Positions 1 to 10,354 of a stretch of 18,820 bases of DNA are shown piece by piece. The notes under the pieces were generated by a model that saw only the letters and a program-made list of their open reading frames with translations, was not told the DNA's origin and searched no databases. The DNA is taken from NCBI GenBank assembly GCA_001970855.1, contig LSSN01000447.1, positions 19,683-38,502 on the forward strand, in the 5' to 3' direction. Position 1 is the stretch's first letter; the number at the start of each line of letters is the position of its first letter. The position numbers were made by a program, and so were the translations under genes. Source of the stretch: Smittium culicis. Lineage: Eukaryota; Kickxellomycota; Harpellomycetes; Harpellales; Legeriomycetaceae.

Positions 1-1474
1 TCGATGAAGCTTCTTTGTTTGGAGTATCAGGATCAAAATCTTTATCAGTTCTGGTTCCTTTAGCAATAACTTGCGCTTGCTTATCCATAATTGCGAACAA
101 TCCATTTGGAGCTCTTATGAACAGATCTAAACATTCAGTTCTGTCAGTATATTTCACTACTGGTACCGATGTTATTCCTTCAGATGCGTAGTCTTCATTT
201 GCAAAAGAAAATACCTGATGAATCATGAAATGTCTAAATCTTTCATTAATGTAGTTGAAAACCAAGCGATGGAATCCAGATTTCTTGTTTTCGCTATATC
301 CTGGAATATCTACGAGTCCGACAGTATTGTGTTTCTCAATTCCTTCGCAGTTTAGTTGCTGATTAATAGTATCAATTAACCAATTGAAGAGTTTTCCATA
401 AATAACTCTCGCAAGCTCATCACGTCTTTCAATAGCTGCCTCGACGTTGAGTATAACTTCAACTCTTTGTCTTCCCATAACTTGGTTCTTGTTAGTCAAT
501 GCCTCTTGAAGAACTCCAGTTTCAACTCCCAAGTATGTAACGACATCCTCTAATCCGATCGCTGCGAGCTCCTGCCTGTAGGTATTCTGGTTCTGCTTGA
601 AGTGAACATTTCCTAATGCCAAAATACCGGCAATAACTTTGAAAACAGACTTTCGTATTTTTGCACCAATACCTATTGCTTTCATTGCATTAAACAGCTG
701 TTGGAAGTTTTCAATGTCATTAGGCTTAATGCTAGCATCAGTGTCATAACTCTTTAAGTATTCAAATTGCGAGCCACCTCCTAGATTTACGCCAGCTTGA
801 TCGCGTAATTCACCTACACCGTTAGCTAGGTAGTGGAATATGTGGAAATTTCGTTCATTTTTTCCTATCTTGGTCACTCTACTGGTCTCAAGCATGTAAG
901 GTACATTCATACACCCAATGAGTTCGCCATTATCATTAAACTGCAATTCTTGGTAAATACAGGCACGAGTTGAGTTTTTACAAACCACTTGGGCATTAGT
1001 GAACGATTCGATAACAAAGTCAGCTGCCAAAACATTTCCAAGCGTCTGATTTGATTTTGCTGTTGGCTTAAGCGATGAAAAAAACGACTGTGCTAGTCTT
1101 TTTTGTTCAGTCTTCCCGCTTCCTGAGTCACCAAAAAACAGAATAGATTGATTTATCTCTGTTTGTCTCATATAAAGGTATGAATTTGCCACAACCTTGA
1201 ATATATGTGGGCTCATTTTCTTACGACTCTTGATACTTGTAGTTTTGAAATCCTCTACATATGATCTTGCAACCTCTCCATCTAAGCTATTCTCCTCAGT
1301 GTGCTCGTTTGGATTGACCGACAATAAAATTCTTGGACCAATTTCAGTGTAAATTGTTGGGTTGTTGGACTCGTAGCGATCTGTTATAGCTTTAATTACA
1401 TCATCATCACTTGCAGCTCCAGCTTTGTTGCTTTTACACAAATCAGAGTTGTCGTTTTTACTACCTTTCATCAT
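1..1474 (-). CDS. Chitin synthase with N-terminal myosin motor-like domain (5' part only)
   Basis: An open frame runs on the minus strand from ATG at 1474-1472 to the window edge without a stop: 491 codons, partial at its C-terminus. A second ATG follows directly at 1471. It reads as a myosin head. The P-loop GDSGSGKT is at about residues 115-122. The segment NSTRACI (167-173) sits at switch I, NERNFHIFHYL at about 206-216, LALGNVHF at 285-292, and DIPGYSE (389-395) at switch II. Two features point to the motor of a fungal chitin synthase (class V/VII type) rather than a true myosin. The motor starts almost at residue 25 with no SH3-like N-domain, and the segment around 428-468 (EGI...VVKYTDRTECLDLF..PNGLFAIMDKQAQ) resembles that family. 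The glycosyltransferase-2 domain that would prove it lies outside the window. Such enzymes build wall chitin at growth sites, and the motor helps retain vesicles there. No intron is visible in this part. Confidence 0.82.
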   Translation of the reverse strand, partial: MMKGSKNDNSDLCKSNKAGAASDDDVIKAITDRYESNNPTIYTEIGPRILLSVNPNEHTEENSLDGEVARSYVEDFKTTSIKSRKKMSPHIFKVVANSYLYMRQTEINQSILFFGDSGSGKTEQKRLAQSFFSSLKPTAKSNQTLGNVLAADFVIESFTNAQVVCKNSTRACIYQELQFNDNGELIGCMNVPYMLETSRVTKIGKNERNFHIFHYLANGVGELRDQAGVNLGGGSQFEYLKSYDTDASIKPNDIENFQQLFNAMKAIGIGAKIRKSVFKVIAGILALGNVHFKQNQNTYRQELAAIGLEDVVTYLGVETGVLQEALTNKNQVMGRQRVEVILNVEAAIERRDELARVIYGKLFNWLIDTINQQLNCEGIEKHNTVGLVDIPGYSENKKSGFHRLVFNYINERFRHFMIHQVFSFANEDYASEGITSVPVVKYTDRTECLDLFIRAPNGLFAIMDKQAQVIAKGTRTDKDFDPDTPNKEASS

Positions 1475-3616
1475 AGCTACGGATAGGGAGGAGGAAAGTA
1501 TATTTTAATTGTACTTTTTTATAAAAACTATAAATAAAGTTGATACGAATTAGGTCGAATTTTGGTGTTTAAAAGGGTTAGTCGAAATGAAGGAAAAGTT
1601 CTTGGTAAAGATTTCTAAATTTTAATTTCTATTTTAAAGCATCAATGAACTTTTACAATAAGATTGTATAAATTTTATCAATTAAATATCTAGAAAAAAC
1701 AATCTTTAAAGAAAGAAACTATACTTTTTTGAATAATATATATATAACGTTATTAAGAGATTAAAGGGAGGTCTGGATTAGTAACCTCTAGGTTATAAAG
1801 ATAAAAAAAATATAAGGAAATATGTAAAGATTAAATTGCGAAAGGTTCTTTAGTATAATGTTTTATCAACTTTTTTAGAAAATATAAAATTAGGGAAACT
1901 GGATTTGTTATAATAGTTTTTTTTTATTATGTTAGCCAAACTAAATTACGCTTAAAAAATCCAAGTTGGGCTGAAATGATTATATTCTATAGATATGAAT
2001 TAAGTTTATATTTTTTGGCGCCACATTATCATACTCTGGAATGCTGAATTGAAGCTTTCTAAAGTTAATAAAGGTGATTCCTATGAATTTTTATTACATT
2101 TTTACAAGATAACAATCAGATTAAATACAACAATCAAATATCCTTTAATAGCATTTCCAAGCCCAATTATATCAGTAAAAAATATCAAGTATTTCTACCA
2201 TTATATTTGGCATTTATTATAACAATCAAAATCATTTCGAATTAAATATAAATATGTAAGGCGTAATCATTTATAAATAACCAAACAGCCTAAATGACTC
2301 AGGGTATGTAGAGCGATAGTTATAGAAAAACGTTTTCGTATGAATTATTATTAAATTTTTTTTTTATTTAAAATAGCCTATTGTTTTATTTTTTTACTTG
2401 CTACAAGACTAAAAAAATAATCGGTGCATTCTTTACTATATCTTAATGCTACATTTCCATTCTCATTAAAAGTTGATTATTCAACCCAGTTGTTAATTAC
2501 CTTAGTTTTTTAAACATGAATAGCTATTTAATATCACAATCATCAACCCTATAGAAAATGTTTTAACGAGATAATTATTTATACCTGTTAGTTAATTTTT
2601 ACATGCTTTTAAATTCTTGACTTTTTTTAATTAACTATATCGATATACTTTGTACTTTATCTTTAAATTGGCCAATAACTCACGATTGAAGTTATGATTG
2701 AAATAGGAACGATTAATAGTTTATTCAAAATATCATATCCTCACACAGCACTATATTTTTAATGTATTTTTAGCTACATTACTTCAAACGTATATGGGAC
2801 ATTCTTTGTAAATGCGGAACTTGCTTCATTTTTTCGAAATTATATTTGCTTGCTAATATTAGGTAAAGGTATTGGTTGTATCAGGCAAACAATTCTGTGA
2901 TAATTTCATATTAGAGTTATAAATAAAAGTAACGCTAATAAGCTGGAAAAACTAAACGGCAAAAGTTACACTCCTACTTTTAATCTCCCATGAATAAGCT
3001 GGAGTGTATTTTTCATTAAACTGTTATTATTATATAATGTTAAAGACTAGCTGGAATTTGTGCTGAAAAAATTTAAATAGATTAATTCTTTAGCAAAAGA
3101 ATGCCTTAATAGCATTGTTCATATTTAAAGTATGTTTATAAACTGTAATAGTATAAAAATTAATTTATAGTATTAGTATTTAGCCAAAATAGCTTAGTAA
3201 GATTCCAAAATTTTAACATTAGACAAGGCAAATCAAAAACATGTCATGTAAAATAAAGTCAATAAGGACGTTTTAGTATATTTAAACAGTTATTCATACA
3301 TTTAATGTAATAAAAGGATTTAATAACTGCACACTCAAAAGCTTGTTCTCAGTTCAAAATTTATAGAGCCCCATTGAAATTTTAGCAGATAAATAAAATT
3401 ATGGCTTATAAATGAATATAAATATGTATTATATCACATATAATCTGGTCGAGATAAAAATAATCGGCCTGTTATATCGTTTAGTTACCTATAGAAAATG
3501 TGATTACTTATATAACCATATAGAACCTCTTTTTTTTTTTCATCAGGAAGATTTATTTCAACATATAATATAATTAATTAAAACTAATTTTAAAATTTAT
3601 ATAAATGTAAAAAAAA
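1475..3616. other. AT-rich intergenic region, no gene seen
   Basis: This is a very AT-rich spacer upstream of the chitin synthase start, with many stops in all frames and long A/T runs, for example a T-run at 3530-3540. I see no tRNA, rRNA or conserved coding segment. It presumably holds the chitin synthase promoter, but no specific element stands out. Confidence 0.6.
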
Positions 3617-3862
3617 GTTTACACCGAGATCCTCCGCCGCTCTAGCAGCTCCATTTCCACTGGCCATTGGTTCAAGAGGGCTGGTATATCGCTTATGCTT
3701 CCTGGTATTAGCGATCTGGCAAACACGAATACCGTCAAAAAAATTTGACTGTCTCCAGCTCAATAAATTGTTCGGTGGAGTCAGCGCGGAGCTGACTTTT
3801 AGATTTTTTAGACTTCCCCCCTCCCCCCGAAGGAGTTTCCCACCTATGCATAACCGTGCTTC
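3617..3862 (-). other. GC-rich island of unknown nature, possible structured ncRNA
   Basis: About 245 bp of normal-complexity, GC-richer DNA lies in a strongly AT-rich desert. On the minus strand it ends exactly at a T8 tract (A8 on plus, 3609-3616), the form of an RNA polymerase III terminator. It contains short perfect stems. One is 3780-3796 (6 bp, 5-nt loop). Another pairs 3688-3693 with 3710-3715. A third pairs 3704-3709 with 3728-3733, and this one cannot form together with the second. It also has C-runs at 3815-3828. One 96-codon open frame on the minus strand (3590-3880) spans it, but the product has no recognisable motif and uses the AT-rich flanks at both ends. I compared it by eye with U1-U6, SRP RNA, RNase P/MRP, 5S, tRNA and large rRNA signatures and found no match. 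It could be an unrecognised Pol III RNA, a repeat fragment or an old insertion. Confidence 0.4.
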
Positions 3863-4522
3863 ATTAGAATTAGAATACACAAAATTATCATTATTTTACT
3901 TTGAAAATAATTCTAGACTTGTTTAATATAAATTTGGATAAGGAAAAAATTAGTTAATATCATTTTTAGTCATTTCGTTGATTTATTGTTAAAATAAAGA
4001 TCCTTTATAGTCATGACCCTAATGTTACTTTCAGATAAAAAATTGGAAACCTAGATAAAAGTATTTACATCATGGCATCTACTACAGCTTTTGATAAATA
4101 CTTGAAAATTTAACTTGATAACTCTCAATAGGAAATTAGATATAAAAGTTTCATCTAAAATTACTTACTTTGAAATGTAGAGGATGGTATAAAACGATAC
4201 AGACAAGAGTTTCCACTGCCGTTTGACATTCGTGCCTAAAACATTTTTAACTCGTACCTTGAGAGATAAATAAATATACGTGGAGTATCTATGAATGATA
4301 CGATTAAAATTTCCGAATAATTATACAGCTAAGGACTTTTAAGTGGTTTAAAAAAATTTATTAGAAGAAAAGTATCATAATTTGGTTTAGCGACATAATA
4401 ATAAATACCTTTTTTATAGTTTATTTAAATTACGATTAAAAAAAAAGTCAAAAGGAACTGCTTTTTATATGTTGCTATATATAAAAAGTATGAAAAAAAA
4501 TCATAAATGTAATACGACATTT
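3863..4522. other. AT-rich intergenic region downstream of HSP78
   Basis: This spacer follows the 3' end of the minus-strand HSP78 gene. It is AT-rich, with stops in every frame and no recognisable gene. It should contain the HSP78 3' UTR and polyadenylation signals, but none is distinctive enough to place. Confidence 0.6.
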
Positions 4523-7063
4523 TTAGCTTGAAGGCAAGATTGATAAAATTTCTACAGTTTTTCCGTCTACAGTTGATTCTGTGGTATCAACTTTAACTTT
4601 GCTACCGCTCATTATCTGTCCGTCGATGATCATCTTAGCTAGCCTATTCATAATTTTTTTCTGTATTAGTCTATTCAAAGGTCTGGCACCAAACACAGGG
4701 TCATAGCCATTCACGGAAAGCCATTCTTTTGCAGAGTCCGTGACATCTAAAGAGATATTTTGAGATTCTAGCTTTTTATCCAGTTCTGCTAGACGGATGT
4801 CGACGATTTTTCGGATCATTGGAAGAGACAAACGGTTAAAGACTAAGACTTCATCTACGCGATTTGTGAATTCGGGGCTGAAGTGGTGTTTTACCAAATT
4901 CAAGATAGTAGCTTTAGTTTTTTCACTGACGGCAGATTCGTCAAAATTATCTACCTTATCATGAACTTCATTAATAGTGAATCTACTGCTAGAATCTTCA
5001 GCAATCAGTTCAGCACCCAAGTTGCTGGTCATGATAACAATGGTATTGCGAAAGTCAACTGTTCTGCCCTGGCTATCAGTCAAATGACCTTCGTCAAGTA
5101 CTTGTAGAAGCAGGTTTGTGACATCGTGGTGGGCCTTTTCTATTTCATCCAGCAAAATAACGGAATAGGGCTTCTTTCTAACAGCATCAGTTAGTTCACC
5201 TCCTTGGTCATATCCAACATATCCTGGTGGCGCACCAATAAGACGGCTTATTGAGAATTTTTCCATATATTCGCTCATATCAATTCTGATAATATTACTT
5301 TCAGAGGAAAACAGGAATTCGGCTATTGCCTTGCATAGCTCAGTTTTACCAACACCGGTAGGTCCTAAAAACATGAAACTTCCTAAAGGCCTTTTTTCGC
5401 TTTGCAGGCCTGATCTGCTGAGTCTAATTGCTTCTGAAATTGATTCTATAGCCTGAGATTGACCAATCACTCTTTTGCTTAATATAGATTCTAAATTCAA
5501 GAGTTTTTTCTTTTCGCTTGATACCAAGCTGTTTACAGGAATGCCTGTTGAAGACGAGACAACTTTAGCAATGTCTTCAGAAGTAACTCGCATATTTAAC
5601 AAGCTTTTTCCACCAAAATTTTCAGAGGAACTATTATCATCTGCACCAGCATATGTTTCCGTCAGGCTTTCTTGTTCATTTGGGAGTTGTTTTTCTAGGT
5701 CGGGAATGATACCGTATTGGAGCTCACTTGCTTTCATGAGATTTCCACTTCTCTGGGCTGCTTCTAATTCTTTTCTGCTTTCGTCGATTTTCTTTTTAAT
5801 CTCGTTAATTTTATTTATATTTTCTTTTTCTACTTCCCATTGCTTTATGAGCTGATCGCATAGCTTTGAGTTTTCTTCTATTTTAGAGGCAATTTCTTCC
5901 CTTCGTTTATTTGAAGCGGGATCAGTTTCTTTTTTAAGCGATTCAAGCTCTATTTTTAGAGTCAAAATAGATCTTTCTAATACTTCTATGGATTCAGGTT
6001 TGCTTTCTTGCTGGGTTCGAAGTTTACTGCATGCTTCATCGACCAAATCTATGGCTTTATCAGGTAAAAAGCGGGCTTGGACATAGCGGTTACTAAGAAC
6101 AGCGGCGCTGACAAGAGCACTGTCAGCGATAGATACCCCATGGAATACTTCATACTTTTCTTTGAGGCCTCTGAGAATTGAAATAGTATCTTCAACACTA
6201 GGTTCATCGATCATGATAGGTTGGAAGCGTCGTTCAAGAGCCTTATCTTTCTCGATATTCATTCTATATTCTTCAACTGTGGTTGCACCTAAACAACGTA
6301 GCATTCCACGAGCAAGAGCGGGTTTGAGAAGATTTCCAGCATCCATAGCACCATCAACTTTTCCGAGCCCAAGGAGCATGTGCATTTCGTCAATAAATAG
6401 TATGGTATTTTGGTCGTTTGTTACGTCGGCGAGAACAGATTTAAGGCGCTCTTCAAACTCGCCACGGTATTTAGCACCTGCAACGAGTGCGCCAAGATCA
6501 AGAGCAATAAGTTTTTTCCCTTTCATGCTTTCAGGAACCTCGCCTTTGACTATTCTTTGTGCAAGACCTTCAGCTATTGCGGTCTTACCGACACCAGCCT
6601 CGCCGATTAAAACAGGGTTATTTTTTGTCCTACGTGAAAGAACCTGTATTGCTCGCCTAATCTCTTCGTCTCTACCAATTACAGGATCAAGCTTGCCATC
6701 ATGAGCAAGCTGAGTTAAATCAACACCGTATAGAGCTAGGGCTTCCCCGGTCTTTTTGGGCCCCATTTTGAGGCCTTCGTTGCCTACGGCATATGATCTT
6801 ATTTGTTTATGAGAAATCAAGTTGAGATATTTTAAGGGTTTTATGTTTGTACTAGTAAACGAAGAATATCTGCGCGGGTTATGGTTTATTTGGTATTGGA
6901 ATCCTTTCAAAAGTGAAGATTTGTTAGATTGAGAAAGTTTGTCCGTCTTTAGTGAGGCTGTTGAAAAGGAAACTGGTTTATAAAGGCTAGGCAGATATGC
7001 GCCCTTGATGTTGACTAAGGGGGCCAGAAAACCTCTTCGATTTGTTTTTAAGGATCTAAGCAT
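4523..7063 (-). CDS. HSP78: Mitochondrial Hsp100/ClpB disaggregase Hsp78
   Basis: The protein has 846 residues in one exon; the yeast family member is a little over 800. Residues 1 to about 95 are rich in S, K, R and N and nearly lack acids, as expected of a mitochondrial presequence. There is no Clp N-domain, as usual for Hsp78. AAA-1 holds Walker A GEAGVGKT (154-161), the pore-loop KYRG (198-201), Walker B ILFIDE (221-226) and the arginine-finger stretch ALERRF (275-280). The middle coiled-coil domain runs from about 355 to 475 and looks full length. AAA-2 holds Walker A GPTGVGKT (567-574), pore-loop GYVGYDQG (614-621), Walker B VILLDE (635-640), [11 protein letters not shown] (732-742) and the sensor-2 motif GAR (792-794). 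All catalytic residues are present, so it should be an active matrix ATPase that resolubilises aggregates with mitochondrial Hsp70. ATG at 7063 is chosen because the presequence starts there. Confidence 0.97.
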   Translation of the reverse strand: MLRSLKTNRRGFLAPLVNIKGAYLPSLYKPVSFSTASLKTDKLSQSNKSSLLKGFQYQINHNPRRYSSFTSTNIKPLKYLNLISHKQIRSYAVGNEGLKMGPKKTGEALALYGVDLTQLAHDGKLDPVIGRDEEIRRAIQVLSRRTKNNPVLIGEAGVGKTAIAEGLAQRIVKGEVPESMKGKKLIALDLGALVAGAKYRGEFEERLKSVLADVTNDQNTILFIDEMHMLLGLGKVDGAMDAGNLLKPALARGMLRCLGATTVEEYRMNIEKDKALERRFQPIMIDEPSVEDTISILRGLKEKYEVFHGVSIADSALVSAAVLSNRYVQARFLPDKAIDLVDEACSKLRTQQESKPESIEVLERSILTLKIELESLKKETDPASNKRREEIASKIEENSKLCDQLIKQWEVEKENINKINEIKKKIDESRKELEAAQRSGNLMKASELQYGIIPDLEKQLPNEQESLTETYAGADDNSSSENFGGKSLLNMRVTSEDIAKVVSSSTGIPVNSLVSSEKKKLLNLESILSKRVIGQSQAIESISEAIRLSRSGLQSEKRPLGSFMFLGPTGVGKTELCKAIAEFLFSSESNIIRIDMSEYMEKFSISRLIGAPPGYVGYDQGGELTDAVRKKPYSVILLDEIEKAHHDVTNLLLQVLDEGHLTDSQGRTVDFRNTIVIMTSNLGAELIAEDSSSRFTINEVHDKVDNFDESAVSEKTKATILNLVKHHFSPEFTNRVDEVLVFNRLSLPMIRKIVDIRLAELDKKLESQNISLDVTDSAKEWLSVNGYDPVFGARPLNRLIQKKIMNRLAKMIIDGQIMSGSKVKVDTTESTVDGKTVEILSILPSS

Positions 7064-8338
7064 AGTTATTGCTTCTTTTGGTACAAAATAGTAAATACAG
7101 AATATATATTTTCTTTAACTAAATTCTAGTAATAAAGATTATTCAGGTTGAATCGAATTATTAAAATATTAGATCCATTGATGTAAAAAGTTGACTATTT
7201 ATACAACTTGTAAAGGCTCTGAATAAGACTAAATCGAATAGAAAATAATTTGCGCTTATAAGTCAAATAAGCTTATTGCAACTATAAGATCAGATACCAC
7301 AAATCAAATAATCATAACTAACTAATTTAGTTATTATTACTATTAGTATAGTATTTACTATATACTTTTGATTGGCGCGTAGCTTCCTGCGCTAAATGAG
7401 CGTGCAAATAAAAGAGCAGAAAAAGGAAGCCAATTTGTAGGCAAATGGAAGATTTGATAGTATTGTATCCATTTGATTCCAATAACTTTCTTTAGCTTTC
7501 CATTACCCTCATCTGAGCTTCTATTCACACTTCCCAATCACCAGAATGTTCTAAATCAACACTATTTATGCATAAATCTTTCTAATTTCCCAGATCACTA
7601 AAAACTGAAACTTAATAAAACTTCTTTTTATTTTATACTGATGGGACTTCCAAATGTAACAGCTTGTACATGTATTCTAATAAAGTCACATGCCATTTCA
7701 TCGCAATTAAAGTCATAATATTTTCTACTTAATATTCACAGCCAGTAGACTATTATTGTTCTACCAAATAAAGTCACCTGATTTTTCTCTAAATAGTTAA
7801 ATTCCTAGATTCATTCAAATATTAGCTCGTTGAAGTTGAACAGAAAATATCAATTAAACTATAAACAACCAGTTAATAATAAAAGCCGATCATTTAAAAA
7901 GTTATGATCTTGAAAGCATTAGAGCTTACCCAATAATTTATCAAGCTGTTAAAATATAGCCTGGAATCAGATCGAGTTCGGTGAATATACCTGAAACTGA
8001 TATAAATAAGTAAAGCCGGACAATAAAAAAATAAAATTTCAAATTTATTGACATATAAATAATAATTAAACATGTACTGTAAAAAGTATTTCGTATAGGA
8101 AATTTGGCTTTAATGTAAAAAAATACATAGGAAGAATATCAGCTAAGTGTGATACAATATAACTCATTAATCTCTGGATGTAACAATGACCCATTGACGA
8201 GGGAAATATAATCACCAAAATATTTTTTTTTAGAAATATAATCAGAGTACAAATCTTTTAGGAATTCCACAAAGAAAAATTAGATTAATGCACTTTAATT
8301 TATCATTAAAATGTATTTGATATTTTTAATACAATAAA
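7064..8338. other. Divergent spacer between HSP78 and the transporter pseudogene
   Basis: This 1275-bp AT-rich region lies between two divergent starts. It contains a locally GC-richer patch around 7370-7440. CCAAT-type sequences lie at 7534-7538 (plus) and within 7369-7375 (minus, as GATTGGC). A candidate heat-shock element lies at 7543-7552. A 26-codon open frame lies on the minus strand at 7392-7472. No other coding segment was found. Confidence 0.6.
7543..7552. promoter_or_regulatory. Candidate heat-shock element
   Basis: AGAATGTTCT is a palindromic pair of nGAAn units (GAA 7544-7546, TTC 7549-7551), the minimal binding arrangement of heat-shock factor. It lies about 480 bp upstream of the HSP78 ATG, and further TTC triplets occur at 7519, 7524 and 7531, though not in ideal alternating phase. 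HSP78 genes are heat-induced in yeast, which makes the site plausible. A ten-base match can also arise by chance in AT-rich DNA. Confidence 0.3.
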
Positions 8339-10354
8339 ATGAAATCCGGTTTAGATTTAACAGATAATTTAAACTCATTTAGGGCACACTCAAATAATAC
8401 ATGTTATAAACCTTTCCCACAAAGTTCTTACTGTGCAAGCGACCCAGACAGCACTCCAAGAACTAGAAATCCGTCACCAGAATTCCATGAGATTGAAAAA
8501 AAAACCCAGTACTTGCAAATAACCTTTATATTTCTTACTTAAATCGTAGAGTTTACCAGCATTACAGCTGTATATCCCTATTTTTATTTTGTAAGCTAAT
8601 TTTTACATAGATATATATGTATAAATATCACATTTCTTATTCCTATTTATTTGCAAATTAATCAAAGTGTGATAATTTATACAACTCTAGTTTGATATTA
8701 ATTCAGGAGTTTCGAAATCGCCTTCGGTATAGGAAAATATGCAGGGTTACTTGATTAAATTTTTCACTTATCACAAGCAATAACTCTTAATTAAAATAAT
8801 ATCATGGATAATATATATGTAGAATGATAGTTTTCTCTAACTTTTTTATTTCGATAGCTATTATTTTAGGCGTTTTTTCAGAAAAATATGGAAAGAAGCC
8901 TGTATTGATTTTTGTGTTTGTTGGCTGTATAATTTCCTCAACAATAATCGGATTGACGAACAATTATTATTGTGCATTACTCGCAAGGTTGACTTCAGGT
9001 GCTTTTTCAGGAAATGTGTCTTCTTTACGCACATATTTATACGAGATCAGTAGCCTTGGTGATATATCCATCCTGTTCACGTATTTGGGTTTGATGATTA
9101 ATTTAGGGAGTGCGATTGGACCGATAATCGGAGGAATGCTGTACGATAAATATGATTCCTTTCCTTCTGGACTAAAAAAGTATACTATATTCAAGGAAAA
9201 ACCACATTTATTACCAAACTTGTTGATTTCAGCGATTTATGCCTTGCTTTTGATTTACTGCATTTTCGTATTCAGGAGGCTAAAACGTTTAAAAGTTACA
9301 AAGGAAATTCACAAAGCTCAATAAATAGAAGAAAAAACATTCAGATTGGTCACAATGGGTATTCACCATTGTATGAAAGGAATGTAAAACATAGTAGCGT
9401 AGAATTGGCAGGAAATGAATATGTTGATTTTGAAGAGCGCAGCTATAGCGTTCGAGAGGAATCGCCTATACTATTAAAGTGTAAAAGTAAGAAAATGAAT
9501 TAATTTAATGGAAATTAGTTTAGTTCTAAACTTAATTTGTCAATTTTAATCAGCAATAGGTATAGATTATGGAAGCTACACAGAATCGGAAAAAAATTTA
9601 AACAAATATAAACCATACCGAGATACTAGAAGTGAAGAAATAAATATATGCGGTGAATCAGATTCTTTATCAGTACAATCAAGCTCACTGAACATTTTGC
9701 CAATTATTTCCACATAGCAGGATAAAAGACCATTCTGCTCTAAATTTTCTAGAACTATGATTCTATGTTTTGCAATTATTTTAGTTTGTTGTACAAGTAA
9801 GGCTATATTTATAAGCTTTTTTAATTATTGGGCAGCTTCGAAGGCGACTGATGGGGGCCTAGAATTTTCAGCTTATGATATCAGTTTGTTTTATGGAGTA
9901 TCGAACGTAATATCAATTGCGGTTCAAAGTTTCATTTTACCAAAAGTATACGCCAAGTACAAAGTAAAATCAATTTGCAAGATTGGGATATATATCGTCT
10001 TATTAGTTTTTAATCTATATAACTAGAACAAACGGCTTCTTCATTTGGTTATACTGGTTTAAGCAATACTAACTTTATATATTTCTATATTATATATTAT
10101 AGACATCGAATGCAATTTTACGCTCAGATGACTCGGGGCTTATTTTTGGAATAAGCCAGATGCTTTTGTCAGCATCAAGTTTTATGGGTCTGATGATAGC
10201 TGGTGAACTGCTGGCTCTGATATTGACTATTAGGAACATTAGCCCATATAATTTCGATTTGGCATAGGTACTAATAGGATTCTTATTTTTACTTCCAATA
10301 ATCATGGAAAAGAGATTGCCAAATTTAAAAAATCATTCTATAAGCGAAGATTGA
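8339..10354 (+). pseudogene. Decayed DHA1-type major facilitator transporter (ZIFL/YCR023C-like)
   Basis: Twelve-helix transporter homology can be followed across the locus, but not in one frame. Exon 1 (8339-8590) holds a hydrophilic tail and helix 1, interrupted by an in-frame TAA at 8540-8542. Exon 2 (8707-8745) encodes FGIGKYAG. Exon 3 starts at 8823 and holds helices 2-6, motif A (GVFSEKYGKK) and RLTSGAFSGN. The frame breaks at about 9271, then continues through a hydrophilic loop to 9480. The next exon starts at 9554 and has an in-frame TAG at 9715-9717. Helices 7-8 follow, and that frame ends at 10026. Helix 9 is shifted in frame. The last exon starts at 10103 and has an in-frame TAG at 10265-10267 before the final helix; it ends at 10354. 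Introns 8746-8822 and 9481-9553 join in frame. Intron 8591-8706 and the 10057-10102 junction do not. At least two stops and several frame breaks have no splicing explanation, so I call it a pseudogene. In life such proteins export small molecules by proton antiport; the substrate is unknown. Confidence 0.85.
10067..10073 (+). promoter_or_regulatory. Branch site TACTAAC in a pseudogene intron
   Basis: This is a perfect consensus branch-point heptamer, followed 29 bases later by TATAG at 10098-10102. It marks a relic intron of only about 46 bases (10057-10102) between the helix 9 and helix 10 segments of the transporter pseudogene. It supports reading this stretch as an intron rather than as random decay. 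Confidence 0.6.

Noticed and set aside
3660..3690. tRNA B-box-like GGTTCAAGAGG in the island
   Set aside because: It mismatches the consensus at the conserved 3' CC, and no A box or cloverleaf could be laid around it.
3590..3880. A 96-codon protein gene in the GC-rich island
   Set aside because: Both ends of the frame come from AT-rich flank, no family is recognisable, and the stems plus T8 tract fit an RNA or repeat at least as well.
4883..6704. Several plus-strand open frames of 66-180 codons inside the HSP78 locus
   Set aside because: They are antisense shadows of the HSP78 coding strand, with no motifs of their own.
8967..9194. Minus-strand open frame of 75 codons
   Set aside because: Antisense shadow of the transporter helices 3-6 region.
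10090..10305. Minus-strand open frame of 71 codons
   Set aside because: Antisense to the last transporter exon, whose plus-strand reading has clear family resemblance.
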